Of a DNA stretch of 64,000 bases, positions 1 through 11,826 are shown in pieces. The position numbers and the translations under genes were made by a program. Position 1 is the first letter of the stretch. Each line of letters opens with the position of its first letter. The stretch spans positions 1,186,015 through 1,250,014 of the forward strand of contig NMRA01000057.1 of NCBI GenBank assembly GCA_002633005.1, read 5' to 3'. Origin of the DNA: Phoronis australis (taxonomy: Eukaryota > Phoronida > Phoronidae). The notes beneath the pieces are model-generated. The model saw only the letters and a list, made by a program, of their open reading frames with translations. It had not been told where the DNA came from and did not search any database.

Positions 1-2400
1 TGAATGCACTGGCGGGGAAGAACTCCCCTAAATACATGTACTGTATGCCTATGGGATGTGAATGATGTTTAACTGTCAGTGATTAAGAAGTCAAAACTTG
101 ATAACCTTGCAGGTAAACTGCCCGGGCTTGCTGATCAATTTTAACGAGATTAGTAAGACCGTTTGGCAATGATGTTGTCCAGTGGTCACTGTTGTATGGC
201 TCCTAATGCGCCCGAAAAGACGCTGCCGCTGTATTGCATTCGTGTGAACTTTGAAAGGAGATAAAAATTAATAAATTCACCTGTTTTCGTTTGTTCTTCA
301 TGAATGTGGAAGTTATGAAATGAATGAAGGGTGTAGACTGCATTTGATGCAGCTGTTCCGATATCTATTACAACTTAGTTTTGGACAAATCAGATATTCA
401 ACTTCATTTTGAAGGCGTCAGACGAATGTAGCTACATGTAAAAGGTTCTAATTTGAGTTACCAGAAGTACATGGAACTGAATGAATTGTACATTTTGAAG
501 GCTTCACGATTTCATGTAATTATTTTGTCCAATGATGTACAAAAGTATTCTTCGCAATGTGCTTAGCAAAATGGAAATGAACATGTTGTCATGTTACAGT
601 AGAGAGCCACTGTCTGAATATCGAGCTGGGGTGTACCTGATGTGTTTACACTCCGCTGGCATATCATTTCTGACTCCAGTGCCTAGTCTCGAATCTTTTT
701 ATTCGAGATGGAGCTCGAAACAATGTTTGGCATTTTTTAATCTACTTTTGTGCGAACTCAAGATAAGTGTATTACTCTATGCTCGAGTGCATTATGTCTT
801 ACGTGGATGATTTATTAAGTCCTAGTTTGCAATTGACAAATCCAACATTAAAGCTAAGAGTTTGAACTCGAAATTTCGAGTTTTCACTCGAGTTTGTAGC
901 GCGATTATAAGGGTTTTTAAGTCCGAACTTGGACTAGACACTCATATGTATGAACTATAATTATTCGAGCACAATCTGATAACCACTTATCTTGAGTTCG
1001 CACAAAAGGAGCAGAGAAATTGTCAACAATAATTTCGATTTCATTTCCAGTGCCTAGATTCGAGACCGGGCCCTGGTTTGTGATTTCTCTATGACATAAA
1101 TTTGGGAAAACAGGCATACGTATGCCCTACTTTGTCCACTTCAATGTCCCATTTTTGCATGAAACAGCGCAGGGCCCCTCGCCCCAACGCCCGCATGTTG
1201 TTGGCACAGTGACATTATTGCGATATATGTATGACATCAATCGGAGTTATATCTGACTTAATTCGCGAATAATATCGCACGATTTATCAATGTCATCCAG
1301 AATTTTATTTAAGTCAGACATAAATAACATGAATATGACCTACCGCTATTCTGTTTATATCTGACACCAAACATATTAATGCCTGATGTAAGTCAGCCAA
1401 TGAGAATAGTTGATACATTCATTGCTTCATTGATTTGCCCGCAATGTTTCCAGCTGTCGAGTGATTCAGTACCTTGTTAACGGTTTTCAATAATGACACT
1501 CTTGTGCCGTTGGCCAAATCGGTGTACGTTACGCACATCAATTACATGTATGTGCGTCAAATAATTTTTAACGATATAAATTGACGGGGTAGATTAATAA
1601 TTTGCTTCACACGTAGGCCTGCTGTTCTCCGCATAAGTGGTCACAGGACAGTAATGAGATCACGAAAAAATATGGAGACTGTTGATATCTTTCTTGTGTT
1701 CAGCCAGTACAGTGTATATCTACATGATGCGAAAATTTGAGGGATCATACCAACATAAAACTGACGGCAATCGTTATGGTTTACCTGTTTTCCATTTTGT
1801 ACGCGTATTTCAAATTTAATCTAAAGAGTGTCTACAGTGTTTACTACACAGTGAATTGTTAACATATTTCTTGTGTTCAGCCAGTCTTTGATTCGAAATT
1901 TCAGTGGTCATGACAACGTAAAATTCACAGCAATCGATATAGTTCATCTCACTACGCTAAATGTTTCGTGCTGTCAATGTTTGTAATCATGACAATATTT
2001 GTGTCAAATTTTTAGAGAATATTCACCTACAGGAACTCCATGCTGGGAGATCAAGCAATAGCAATTATGTCGAAACATACACCTGTACATCTGGAGTATT
2101 AGAAGAGTTTTTAGTTGACAGATCTTATGCTATGCATGTGAAGTGAATACTCTGATACGATAGTTTGTTTTCTGTCTACTACAGTACCCGAGGAAGATAA
2201 CTGATCAGTTATCGAAACGTTGTTTTTATGCTACTGTACGTTCTTGCGTTATAGTCCTAAGGCAATGGGACATCCTCCACACGTATGCTTGCTGTAATCC
2301 ACAGAAGTGGTCACAGGACAGTAGATCAAGGAAATTAATTCTTGAGAGATTTCCAGTTTAGAAAAACAATTCGAACTACGTTGATAAGAAAATAATGCTA
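1..2400. other. Intron or 3' flank of gene B; paralogous to 41860-44900
   Basis: No gene is supported here. The stretch aligns in patches with 41860-44900, the matching part of gene A (shared ggcggggaagaac, cgcagggc and gttcagccag blocks). The indels between copies include single TACATG-type gains and a roughly 400-bp insertion (676-1073). Confidence 0.6.
676..1073. mobile_element. Short insertion absent from the paralog
   Basis: Gene A reads directly from catatcatttccgac to aggtttgtgatttctc. Gene B has about 400 extra bases between these points. Both ends carry ccagtgcctag (676-686 and 1047-1057) followed by t/a-t/c-tcga, and the interior has small hairpins such as ctcgaat...attcgag. It looks like a non-autonomous insertion of unknown class. 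Confidence 0.45.
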
Positions 2401-2501
2401 CGAACTGTACTTGTGAAAACGGCATGTTAACTGTGGACGTTGAAGGTCATTGTAATCACTGAACAATGTTAATTTTGAATGTGAGAAACATTTTGACATA
2501 C

Positions 2502-2537
2502 CTCCACCTCCTCCAGTTTCAGTTGGCGTAACTGTAG
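2502..2537 (-). CDS. Gene B stalk mini-exon 4 (A-type)
   Basis: A 36-nt exon, acceptor gatcttcag, donor gtatgtc, phase 1-1. It encodes ATVTPTETGGGG, identical to gene A 45840-45875. It is the last linker seen before the left edge. Confidence 0.7.
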
Positions 2538-3322
2538 CTGAAGATCAGAATTTAGCATTGTTACATACATCCACAAGTGAAAGTTGAGTCTCGAGACAAG
2601 TGCAAACTCAAGTGATCAAAGGTTGCTGTGTGTGAATGAAACTGAAACACGAGCACTTAGTAATCTAAATAGTATTTTCAGTGTTGATAGAATGAATACT
2701 CAGTGCTTTGTTAGCATCGTTCTTGTGTTCAGCCAGTCTATGATGCAAAATCTCAAAGCAATCGCTATTGTTCATCTGAACACACTAAAGGGCTTCCTGG
2801 AGTTTAGATCATGACAATAACTATGTCAAACTCTTAATCCATGATGCTATTCACATACAGGCCCTCAAGGCTGAGAAATCACTCCATAGCAGTGTTGGAA
2901 CATGCATGTTGGAGTCGTGGTAGAGGTTTTGGTTGACAGATATTGTGTCCTGCATTGTGATGTGAAGTGAACGTTCTGATACCATAGATTATTTAGTGTC
3001 TACTACAGTACCTGAGGAAGATAATTGGTCAGTAAAGAAACGTTGTTTTCATCCTAGATTCTAGTGTTATTTTTGTTTTGTACATTTTACTTCTCGTTTC
3101 ATTGGCCAAAAACAAATATTAAGCGGCAGAATAATTATTGATTAATATTCAAACGTCGTTTTCATGCTGCACTCTGGCGTCATTTTTTTCAGGATTTCTT
3201 ACTTGTCATTATTGCACAAATACTAACATCATTCATTTGAAAGCGTCATACGGTGTGCCTACTATTAAGCTCTGTCTTAGGTGAACAAAGTTAATTTTGA
3301 GTTAGAGAAAAATATTTCATAC

Positions 3323-3358
3323 CTCCACTTTCTCCATTTCCAGTTGGCATAATCGTAT
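3323..3358 (-). pseudogene. Stalk mini-exon with lost splice acceptor (D-type)
   Basis: The 36 bases are identical to the gene A exon at 46650-46685 and would encode DTIMPTGNGESG. The donor gtatgaa is intact, but the acceptor reads tttacGG in place of tttacAG (plus-strand cc at 3359-3360 where the intact copies have ct). The exon should be skipped; because it is symmetric, skipping costs 12 residues and no frameshift. Confidence 0.68.
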
Positions 3359-3974
3359 CCGTAAATCATAACTTAGTTTTAAAGTAAGTATTGCTACATG
3401 TATCTATACGTGAAAGTTGAGTCTCGATACAAATGGAAACCCAAGTGGTGAAAAGTCACTGCGTGTGAATTAGATTTTATAGTGTATTCGATTTAACAAG
3501 TATAGCATTTTCGCAGTACACGTTTTGGATTAAGTACGACTGAGTAAAAACCAATGAAAACATAATCGCATCCATAGATTTTTGGGAGTTAACAGATCTT
3601 TAGAGAAAGTTCCCTTCAGCACATTGACCTTTCAAAGTTAAAGTACGATACAATCCTGATTTTCCAATTTCGTAAACCATTACTGCATCATTTGGAAAAA
3701 CTGTGATACAAAATGTCAAATTAGTCCGAAAGCAATGGGAAATCCTCAACACGCATGGTTACTGTAATCCACGGAAGTACTCGCACAGCATTAGATAATG
3801 GAAAAATGAACTCTTGAGAGATTTGCAATTTAGAACAACAATTCGAACTGCGCTGATAAGAAAATGATGCTACTAAGTGTTCTTGTGAGAGCGACATGTT
3901 ATCTGGGGAAGTTGAAGGTCTATGTAATCACTAAGCAATGTTAACTTTTGAATGTGAGAAACATTACGGCATAC

Positions 3975-4010
3975 CTCTACCTCCTTCATCTCCAGTTGGC
4001 TTAACTGTAG
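3975..4010 (-). CDS. Gene B stalk mini-exon 3 (A-type)
   Basis: A 36-nt exon, acceptor gattttcag, donor gtatgcc, phase 1-1. It encodes ATVKPTGDEGGR. The acidic DE pair is unique in the arrays. Confidence 0.67.
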
Positions 4011-4731
4011 CTGAAAATCATAACTTAGTTTTAAAATAAGTAGTGTTACATACATCTACAATTAAAAGTTGAGTATCAAGACAAATGAAAACCCAAGTGA
4101 GGAAGAGGTACTGTGTGTGAATGAAATTAAAACACGAGCACTTAGTAATCTAATATTGTTTTTCAAAGTTGAGAGAATGAATACACAGCGCTTTGTTAGC
4201 ATCATTCTTCTGTTCAGCCAGTCTATGATGCAAAATTCGAGTGGTCATGCCAAAGTGAAATTCAAAACAATCGTTATTGTTCATCTGACCACATTAAAGG
4301 GCTTCCTGGGGTTAATGTTTTTGATTATGACAATAAAAATGTCAAACTTTTAATCCATGAGGCTATTCACATACAGGCGCTCAATGCCGAGAGATCACAA
4401 TTTCAGTACTGGAACATACAGGTTGGAGTCGTGATAGAGTTTTTAGTTGACAGATCCTGTGTCATGCATTGTGATGTGAAATGAACAACCTGATACGATA
4501 GTTTATTTCCTGTCTTCAATTGTACCTGAGGAAGATAATTCATTAGTATTGAAATGTTGTTTTCATCCTACATACTAGTGTCATTTTTGTTTTGTGCCAT
4601 TTTTGTTTTGTACATTTCTCATTTGGCCAAAGACTAATGATATTCTCGTGAAAGCAGCATGTTTCCTGTGTATTATTGAGCTCTGTATTCGGTGAATAAA
4701 GTTCATTTCAAGTTAAATAATATTAGTATAC

Positions 4732-4764
4732 CTCCACTTCCTCCATTTTCAAGTCGATTAATGG
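4732..4764 (-). pseudogene. Broken stalk mini-exon (5' end and acceptor deleted)
   Basis: The donor side is intact (GGAAGTGGAG then gtatac), but a small deletion removed the first bases of the exon together with the acceptor: intact copies read through ctgtaaatcataactta here, while this copy goes straight to gtgttactttt. No AG lies at the expected place, so splicing from this position is unlikely. Confidence 0.6.
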
Positions 4765-5045
4765 TGTGTTACTTTTAAAATAAGTGCTCATGTCCATAAG
4801 GAAAAGTTGATACTCGAAACAAATGGGAACCCCAACTGCCAAAAGTTACTGAGTGCACTTGAAAATGAAAACATGAGTACTTAGTAATCTACAACAGAAT
4901 GAACACAAAGGGCACTGCTTTACTTTTCTTGCGTTTCATTTGCCTAAAAACAATCACTATTGCATTAAAAGCGATATATGGTCTGTCTACCGCTAATATC
5001 TGTACTCAATAAAGAAAGCTAATAATTTGACAACGTTTTTCTTAC

Positions 5046-5081
5046 CGCCACCTTCCCCATTTTCAGTTGGCATAATGGTAC
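5046..5081 (-). CDS. Gene B stalk mini-exon 2 (D-type)
   Basis: A 36-nt exon, acceptor gatttacag, donor gtaagaa, phase 1-1. It encodes GTIMPTENGEGG. It has the only consensus gtaag donor in the gene B array. Confidence 0.67.
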
Positions 5082-5945
5082 CTGTAAATCATAATTTAGT
5101 TGTACATAAAATATTCTCACGTAGCTACAACTCAAAGTTGAAACTCAACACAAATGAAAACCCAAGTTGCGAAATTTTATTGGGTGTACACTTAACTCAT
5201 AAAAATAACATTAATGGGATGTCTGTTTTTTAATTTATACTCAATTAAAAGCAAAGAACTTAAAATTTAGTGCCAAAACCGTTCTGAATTTCTTGTCAAC
5301 TTGTGCCTTAATAGCAAAAAGAACTTGTTCTTCAGTTGCTCAGCGGCCAGGTCAGTGGTCCTGACTTGTCTGACATAGTCGTAGCGCCACCATGTGGATT
5401 AGAGTCTAAAATTACGCTTTGCAAAACCTTGTATGACTGAGCAGGAGTACTCTCCAACAACTAATCTAACAAAACCTTCAAAACATGCTCACAATGAAGT
5501 ACTACACTGGACACCAGAGTATAAAGTGATGTTCAACGTGTTTCGCTACTTTGACAACATGCAGATGGAAGTGCAGCCAGCTAATGTAAATGGCACTACC
5601 GCTTGAAGTATCCCGCTTATTGTTGACGACACGTGTACTGTACTATAGTATTGAGAAAAACACGGAGTAAGAAGCATTAGGCCGCTTTTGACTACACAAA
5701 GGCACTTGAATATCCCCATTTATTGCAGAATTTCCGCAACATTTGGAAAACTGTTTTCAAAAATGTCAAAATACTTTGAGCAACCACTAATGTCTGATGT
5801 TTTCAGTGACCGTAACTATTCATCAGAAAAACATGAGTTTGTGAGATTTGCAGATTGGAACAACTCGAATTTCGTTATAAAGAAAATGATGGCATTAATG
5901 CTGGATCAAAGTTAAATTTGTTATTATAGAAAAACATTGACATAC

Positions 5946-5981
5946 CTCTAACTTCTCCATTTGTGGTTGGCTTGGTTGTAT
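5946..5981 (-). CDS. Gene B stalk mini-exon 1 (D-type)
   Basis: A 36-nt exon, acceptor gtttttcag, donor gtatgtc, phase 1-1. It encodes DTTKPTTNGEVR with the preceding G. The 2.8-kb duplication breakpoint falls inside this exon, and its truncated twin lies at 8765-8781. Confidence 0.65.
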
Positions 5982-6439
5982 CTGAAAAACGTAATTAAAA
6001 GAGGCCTGAACTACATATTTTAGCATATTGATATGTATTTTGAAAGCATAAAGGCTTGTTACTGGCATTCACATACTCCTAAATAATGCACAATGATTTT
6101 CTTTTTTACTTTGAAAACTAAAAATTTCTCAGTTCCGTCAATCCCCATTGCAAGCGATGCTTTTCGTGACGTCACTGAGGCTGTACAGCACACAGAGATA
6201 TAGGTCATTAGCCGTGCAACATGTGCATACTCACAACCTTTTTCGTTTTTCTTTCCTGTGACTTGATTCATCCCATGGCCTAGCCAGCCAGCTAGCTGCA
6301 TGAAGACTAGCTTCAAAATACAACTGGGTACCAGTAGCACTGTGTGTTGAGCTCTGTTAGACTCCAAAATTTCACATAGCCCGGGTAGTTCTGCTCGTCA
6401 CCTCGCCGTCGTGAAACTTATATCAACATGTAGAGCTCT

Positions 6440-6840
6440 AAGCCGGGAAGGGAGCGTGCAAATATCTGGGAGTCAACCGACACTCACCTTGCCGGCTGGA
6501 GCCATTTAAGTGAAAAACAATCTAGTAAACATTTTATTTAGCAATTTTCCGCCTTTTGTAACAAGGAAAACAGTACGCTCAACACGTGCTACATGTATTT
6601 CCTAAAATTTTGAGACATCTGTCGGGAAATGATGACAGCTTCGCAGGGGCAAATATTTTTATGAAATTCGTTTATCTGGTATGAAAATATTAAAAACTTG
6701 TAAGGAAATGAAATCAGCTCTAATAATTTGTTGTGACATGTACACAACTTCGAAGAACAGTTCGACTGCTTGTTATAATTGGAAGTACAACTAAGTGAAC
6801 GAAACTGGCCATTAAGGCAACACGTGACGGCGCCCAAAGC
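6440..6840. repeat. Dispersed repeat copy (also at 9240-9620, inverted at 55450-55870)
   Basis: Shared features are gggagt..accgacactcacctt, a gacatct..cgggaaatgatgacagcttcgcag block and ttgttgtgacatgtacaca. The third copy, in gene A intron 1, is in the opposite orientation, so this is a mobile or dispersed repeat and not merely part of the gene duplication. No protein was recognised in it. Confidence 0.5.
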
Positions 6841-8361
6841 CGACCTTCAAGAGAGCACCCAAATTTTAAGCAGCAGCTGGAGTGAACGGCAGAACGCCAA
6901 CAACTTCAGGGAAGAGTGCCATTTTAACGACACTAATTTAGTGTCAGATTTTATTTGATAAGTTTTTACCCACATCGTTGCAAAGGCCGCTGTATATATT
7001 TACTATATAATACAGCTTACACCAAGGCAAGGCTACGCAGTCGGGTCCCTTTCCTGGCTCGTGCCGAGAACGGCATCGTTCCACTAACAGTCAACACTAC
7101 ACGGCAGTAAACTTGAATTATGAACTTTTGAGAGCCGAGATTGCAGACAAATAATACACATTAAACACAGTTCTGTAGCCGATAGGCATTCACCCAATAA
7201 GCTATATACATAATAAGCTTAAATTATGTTATTGCCTTCACCCACAGTACAGACTCAGTGACGTCAGACGCGCGTTAGCCAATAGTATCTAACATTGGAA
7301 AAACGCTTTTTTTTCAAAATTGTGAAAGAGTATTATAGAGGTGCTTTCTGATATAGACTTTATTCATCAGTTAAATTACATTAAAAACGCTTGTTATTGT
7401 CTTTCAGGAACCTTTTAAATGTTAATTTCCATCAACGTTGGTATCTCGAAGCAAAAATTGGTGCGCGAGAAAATTATAAGCGCAAACACCAAAAATATAC
7501 TCCTCACGTACAGTTATAACGCATGAGATGTCCACATTTATTAACTAACAATTCTTAACCTTTGCAGTTAAGTGAAAATACACTTTTGGATTGGCAACAA
7601 AAACGTTAATTCATCCTTCAGCATTTAGAGCGGTCAAGGTCCGTATATGTAATCTATGTCCATGAGCCCGGAGGCTGATTCCGAAGGCACGACATTGCAC
7701 GAAATCCATTGCTGTTGTTGTGAGCAAAAGAACTCCCGAAAAAATGATGACCTAGCAAAATCTTTGAAATTTATTCACGAAGAAACTTACTCAGAACACT
7801 ACATTAATGCTGGATGAGTTTTGCTACTTTGATAACATGCAAATGACGATTCACCCAGCAATTGTCAACTGCACTGATGCCTGAAATTTCACCTGACAAC
7901 AAAAGTAGTGTGGATTACGGACAGAAACACGGAGTAGCAATTCACAAGAATTCATAAAATTGCCTGAGATTTGATTATATTTGCAAATATAACCACAACT
8001 TGAGGTTGCAAACTGGTGAATACACCTGTAGGAACACATATCTGCAGTACATGTATTTTATCAGATCGTTCAAGCACCACATGAAGCAGACACGTCCAAC
8101 AAAGAAACTGAAGCGTAGTCACCTCAACTGAAACCCACACGACAAAATTTCGGGCTTACAAAATACAATACAATCAATTCCTTAACACTGCCAGACTTTA
8201 ATTCCATTTCCTGAGTAAAATGTGTACTCTTTCACAATGCTACGAAAGATTTTCAGTACGAGTGGCGCTGCGTCTGAGAGTAGGGTAACATGATACTGAC
8301 TTCCTACTAAATCCATGACAACAGGACTTAGTGCTCCAACACAATTTAAATAATATCTTAC

Positions 8362-8682
8362 CAGTCACTTCAATGGCCCCAGTTTCAGCTGACAAAGTAG
8401 CCTGTCTGTTGGACACTTGACATCTGAACTTTGCACCATCATCAGCTACATCCAAGTTGACCGTCAGTATGCTGGTGACGCTAGTGGTTCCATCACTGTT
8501 GTTGGCGGTAGTCGTGTTAATATTCTCTGTTATATCTGCGAAAGCACCGCTACCTATCCGACGTGACCACAACATAGATGCTTGAGGTTTACCCAAGTTA
8601 GCTGTACACGTGAGGACAGTTGGTCCTGCTCCAACAAAAACAGACGTCGGAACTCCAGATATATATGGTGAGCTTGGGAGTA
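8362..8682 (-). CDS. Gene B exon: Ig domain, duplicate 2 (3' copy)
   Basis: A 321-nt exon, phase 1-1, acceptor tgtttccacag before 8682 and donor gtaagat after 8362. It carries the same Ig hallmarks: VLTCTANLGKPQ, MLWSRR, DDGAKFRCQVSN. Differences from the other duplicate are substitutions only (for example SGVPTSVFVGAG against SGAPTSVFGEAG), with no indel or stop, so the reading frame has been kept since the duplication. It is followed by the intact linker at 5946-5981. Confidence 0.82.
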
Positions 8683-8764
8683 CTGTGGAAACAAAAAAGG
8701 CGTGACACCGTGGCAAGATTGTCATAAAAACGCTCATAACAATAATGTTATATTTTCAAGAAAA

Positions 8765-8781
8765 GGTTGGCTTGATTGTAT
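8765..8781 (-). pseudogene. Truncated stalk mini-exon at duplication junction
   Basis: Acceptor gttttgcag and the first 17 bases (D-T-I-K-P-T start) remain. The rest of the exon and the donor were replaced when the 2.8-kb unit duplicated: the sequence jumps to ttttcttgaaaatat, the intron upstream of the Ig exon. Confidence 0.65.
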
Positions 8782-11163
8782 CTGCAAAACGTAATTAAAA
8801 GAGGCCTGAACTTCATATTTCAGCATACTAATATTTATTTTGAAAGTATAAAGGTTTGTTACTGACATCCACATTTTCCTAAATAGTGCACAGTGTTTTT
8901 CTTTTTTACTTTGAAAAGTGAAAATTTCTCACTTGCAAGCGATGCTTTTCGTGACGTCACTGAGGCTGTACAGCACAAAGAGATATAGGTCATTAGCCGT
9001 GCAACATGTGCATACTCACAACCTTTTCCGTTTTCTTTCCTGTGAATTCGATTCATCCCATGGCCTAGCCAGCCAGCTAGCTGTATGAACACTAGCTTCA
9101 AAATACAACTAGGTACCAGTAGCACTTTGTGTTGAGCTCCGTTAGAATCCGAGGTTTCACATAGCCCGGGTAGTTCTGCTCGTCACCTCGCCGTCGTTAA
9201 ACTTATATCAACATGTAGAGCTCTAAACCGGGAAGGGAGCGTGCAAGTATCTGGGAGTTAACCGACACTCACCTTCCCGCTGGAGCCATTTAAATGAAAA
9301 ACAATCTAGTAAACGTTATTTTATTTTGCAATTCTCCGCATTTTGTAACAATGAAAACATTACGCTCAACACGCGCTATTGCCTAAAGTTTTGAGACATC
9401 TTTCGGGAAATGATGACAGCTTCGCAGGGGCAAGATTTTTTATGAAATTCGTGTTTCTGGTATTAAAATACTAAAAACTTGTAAGGAAATGAAATCAGCT
9501 CTAATAATTTGTTGTGACATGTACACAGCTTCGAAGAACAGTTCGACCGCTTGTTATAATTGGAAGTTCAACTCGGTGAACGAAACTGGCCATTAAGGCA
9601 ACACGTAACGGTGCCGAAAGCCGAACTTCAAGAGAGCATCCAAATTTTAGCAGCAGCCGGAGTGAACGGCAGAACGCCTACTTTTTCAACACCAGTAAAT
9701 AATTTAGTTTACTCAAGGAAGAGTGTCATTTTAATGACACTAATTTTGTGTCAGATTTTATTTGATAAGTTTTTACTCACATCGGTGCGAAGGCCGCTGT
9801 ATATATTTACTATATAATACAGCTTACACCAAGGCAAGCCTACGCAGTCGGGTCCCTTTCCTGGCCCGTGCCGAGAACGGCATCGTTCCACTAACAGTCA
9901 ACACTACACGGCAGTAAACGTGAATTATGAAATTTTGAGAGCCGAGATTGCAGACGAATTATACACATTTAACACAGTTCTGTAGCCGAGGCATTCACCC
10001 AATAAGCTATATACATAATAAGCTTAAATTATGTTATTGCCTTCACCCCACAGTACAGACTCAGTGACGTCATACGCGCGTTAGCCAATAGTAATTAACA
10101 TTGGAAAAACGTTTTTTTCAAAAAATGAAAGAGTCGCAAAGAGGTGTTTTCTGATATAGACTTTATACATCAATTAAATTACATTAAAAACGCATGTTAT
10201 TGTCTTTCATGAACCTTTTAAGTATTTGCATCAACGTTCGTATCTCGAAGCAAGAATTGGTGCGCGAGAATATTATAAGCGCAAACACCAAAAATATACT
10301 CCTCACGTACAGTTACAACGCATGAGATGTCCACATTTATTAACTAACAATTCTTAACCTTCGCAGTTAAGTGAAAATACACTTTTGGATTGGCAACAAA
10401 AACGTTAATTCATCCCTCAGCATTTAGAGCGGTCAAGGTCCGTATATGTAATCTATGTCCATGAGCCCGGAGGCGGATTCCGAAGGCACGACATTGCACG
10501 AAATCCATTGCTGTTGTTGTGAGCAAAAGAACTCCCGAAAAAAATGATAAACTAACAAAATCTCTGAAATTTATTCACGAAGAAAACTTACTCAGAACAC
10601 TACATTAATGCTGGATGAGTTTTGCTACTTTGATAACATGCAAAGGACGATTCACCCAGCAATTGTCAACTGCACTGATGCCTGAAATTTCACCTGACAA
10701 CAAAAGTAGTGTGGATTACGGACAGAAACACGGATTAGCAATTCACAAGAATTCATCAAATTGCCTGAGATTTGATAATATTTGCAAATATAACCACAAC
10801 TTGAGGTTGCAAACTGGTGAATACACCTGTAGGAACACATGTCTGCAGTACATGTATTTTATCAGATCGTTCAAGCACCACATGAAGCAGACACGTCCAA
10901 CAAAGAAACTGAAGCGTATTCACCTCAACTGAAACCCACACGGCAAAATTCCGGGCTTACAAAATACAATACAATCAATTCCTCAACACTGCCAGACTTT
11001 AATTCCATTTCCTGAGTAAAATGTACACTCTTTCACAGTGCTACGAAAAATTTTCAGTATGAGTGGCGCTGCGTCTGAGAGTAGGGAAACATTGATAGTG
11101 ACTTCCTACTAAATCCCTGACAACAGAATTTAGTGCTCCAACACAATTTAAATAATATCTTAC

Positions 11164-11484
11164 CAGAAACTTCAATGGCCCCAGTTTCAGCTGACAAAGT
11201 AGCCTGTCTGTTGGACACTTGACATCTGAACTGTGCACCATCATCAGCTGCATCCAATTTGACCGTCAGTATGCTGGTGCCGCTAGTGGTTCCATCACTG
11301 TTGTTGGCGGTAGTCGTGTTAACATTCTCCGTTATATCTGTGTATGCACCGCTACCTATCCGACGTGACCACAACATAGATGCCTGTGGTTTCCCCAAGT
11401 TAGCTGTACACGTGAGGACAGTTGGTCCTGCTTCACCAAAAACAGACGTCGGAGCTCCAGATATAGATGGTGAGCCTGGGAGTG
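11164..11484 (-). CDS. Gene B exon: Ig domain, duplicate 1 (5' copy)
   Basis: A 321-nt exon, phase 1-1, acceptor tgtttccacag before 11484 and donor gtaagat after 11164. The product starts LPGSPSISGAP and has VLTCTANLGKPQ (B-strand Cys), MLWSRR (core Trp) and DDGAQFRCQVSN (F-strand Cys with an intact D-x-G motif). It lies in the second unit (8765-11565) of a 2.8-kb tandem duplication and is about 90 percent identical to the exon at 8362-8682. Its downstream linker exon is cut off by the duplication junction at 8765, so it would splice directly to the next Ig exon. Confidence 0.82.
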
Positions 11485-11579
11485 CTGTGGAAACAAAAAC
11501 GTGACACCGTTGCAAGATTGTCATAAAAACGCTCATAACAATAATGTTATATTTTCAAGAAAAGGAAACGTTAAACATA

Positions 11580-11826
11580 TCTGGGGGCTCTTCCGTGAAA
11601 ACTGATTTCGCTGAGGCAAATCTTAAATTTCAGCCAATATTGAAATAAAACTTAAATTTGTCGCAGATTCATTTCAAGACAGAAGTCATAAATCTGACTG
11701 AAGTTTTTGACTTAATTTTTGTCTCAATTTTGATTACTTTTCAGGATGTGGAAGTTTAAAAGTTTCCAGGTTGAAACAAATTTCCGATTAAGTCAAAAAT
11801 GAAGTCGGTTTCTTGGAACAGGTACC
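11580..11826. mobile_element. MITE with imperfect terminal inverted repeats
   Basis: The left end ggggctcttccgtgaaaact and the reverse complement of the right end (ggtacctgttccaagaaacc) resemble each other and the Harbinger-like terminus at 63617 (gggcccgttccaagaaaact). The interior is rich in cttaaat/gacttaa motifs, as there. Remnants of the same family lie at 50790-50930. No coding capacity. Confidence 0.5.

Larger units (their letters stand above)
1614..5100. repeat. Gene B tandem array of 0.65-0.9 kb units carrying mini-exons
   Basis: Recurring blocks in order: cacacgtaggcc/cacacgcatg, gtggtcaca...cagtagat, ttgataagaaaatgatgct, gttgaaggtcat, the mini-exon, then cactta-gtaatct, gcatcattcttgtgttcagc, acctgaggaagat and cgttgttttcatgct. 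Units are spaced about 650-820 bp and alternate A- and D-type exons, implying amplification by unequal exchange of a two-exon module. Confidence 0.7.
5965..8764. repeat. 2.8-kb tandem duplication, unit 1
   Basis: Starts at ggttggcttggttgta in the linker exon and ends at ttttcaagaaaagg, with unit 2 starting directly after it at an offset of 2800 bp. It contains an Ig exon, one dispersed repeat (6440-6840) and intronic sequence. The non-coding parts are still about 90 percent alike, so the duplication is fairly recent. Confidence 0.8.
8765..11565. repeat. 2.8-kb tandem duplication, unit 2
   Basis: Second copy, ending at ttttcaagaaaagg before unrelated sequence (aaacgttaaaca). The differences from unit 1 are substitutions and small indels, for example the presence of TACATGTA at 6590 in unit 1 against TA at 9377 here. 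Confidence 0.8.

Noticed and set aside
532-810. Plus-strand frame with a counterpart at 42252-42485 and three 3-bp indels between them
   Set aside because: The frame-preserving indels are suggestive, but there is no recognisable domain, the frame is not shared over its whole length, and the second half in gene B falls in a 400-bp insertion.
2584-4353. Repeated plus-strand frames starting MSLETN/MSIKTNENPS (also at 45947)
   Set aside because: They follow the duplicated intronic unit opposite to the gene; starts are TTG, lengths differ and frames break in other units, so they are by-products of the array.
11259-11504. Plus-strand frames antisense to the Ig exons (also at 49193)
   Set aside because: They are the reverse frame of constrained Ig coding sequence with splice sites on the minus strand.
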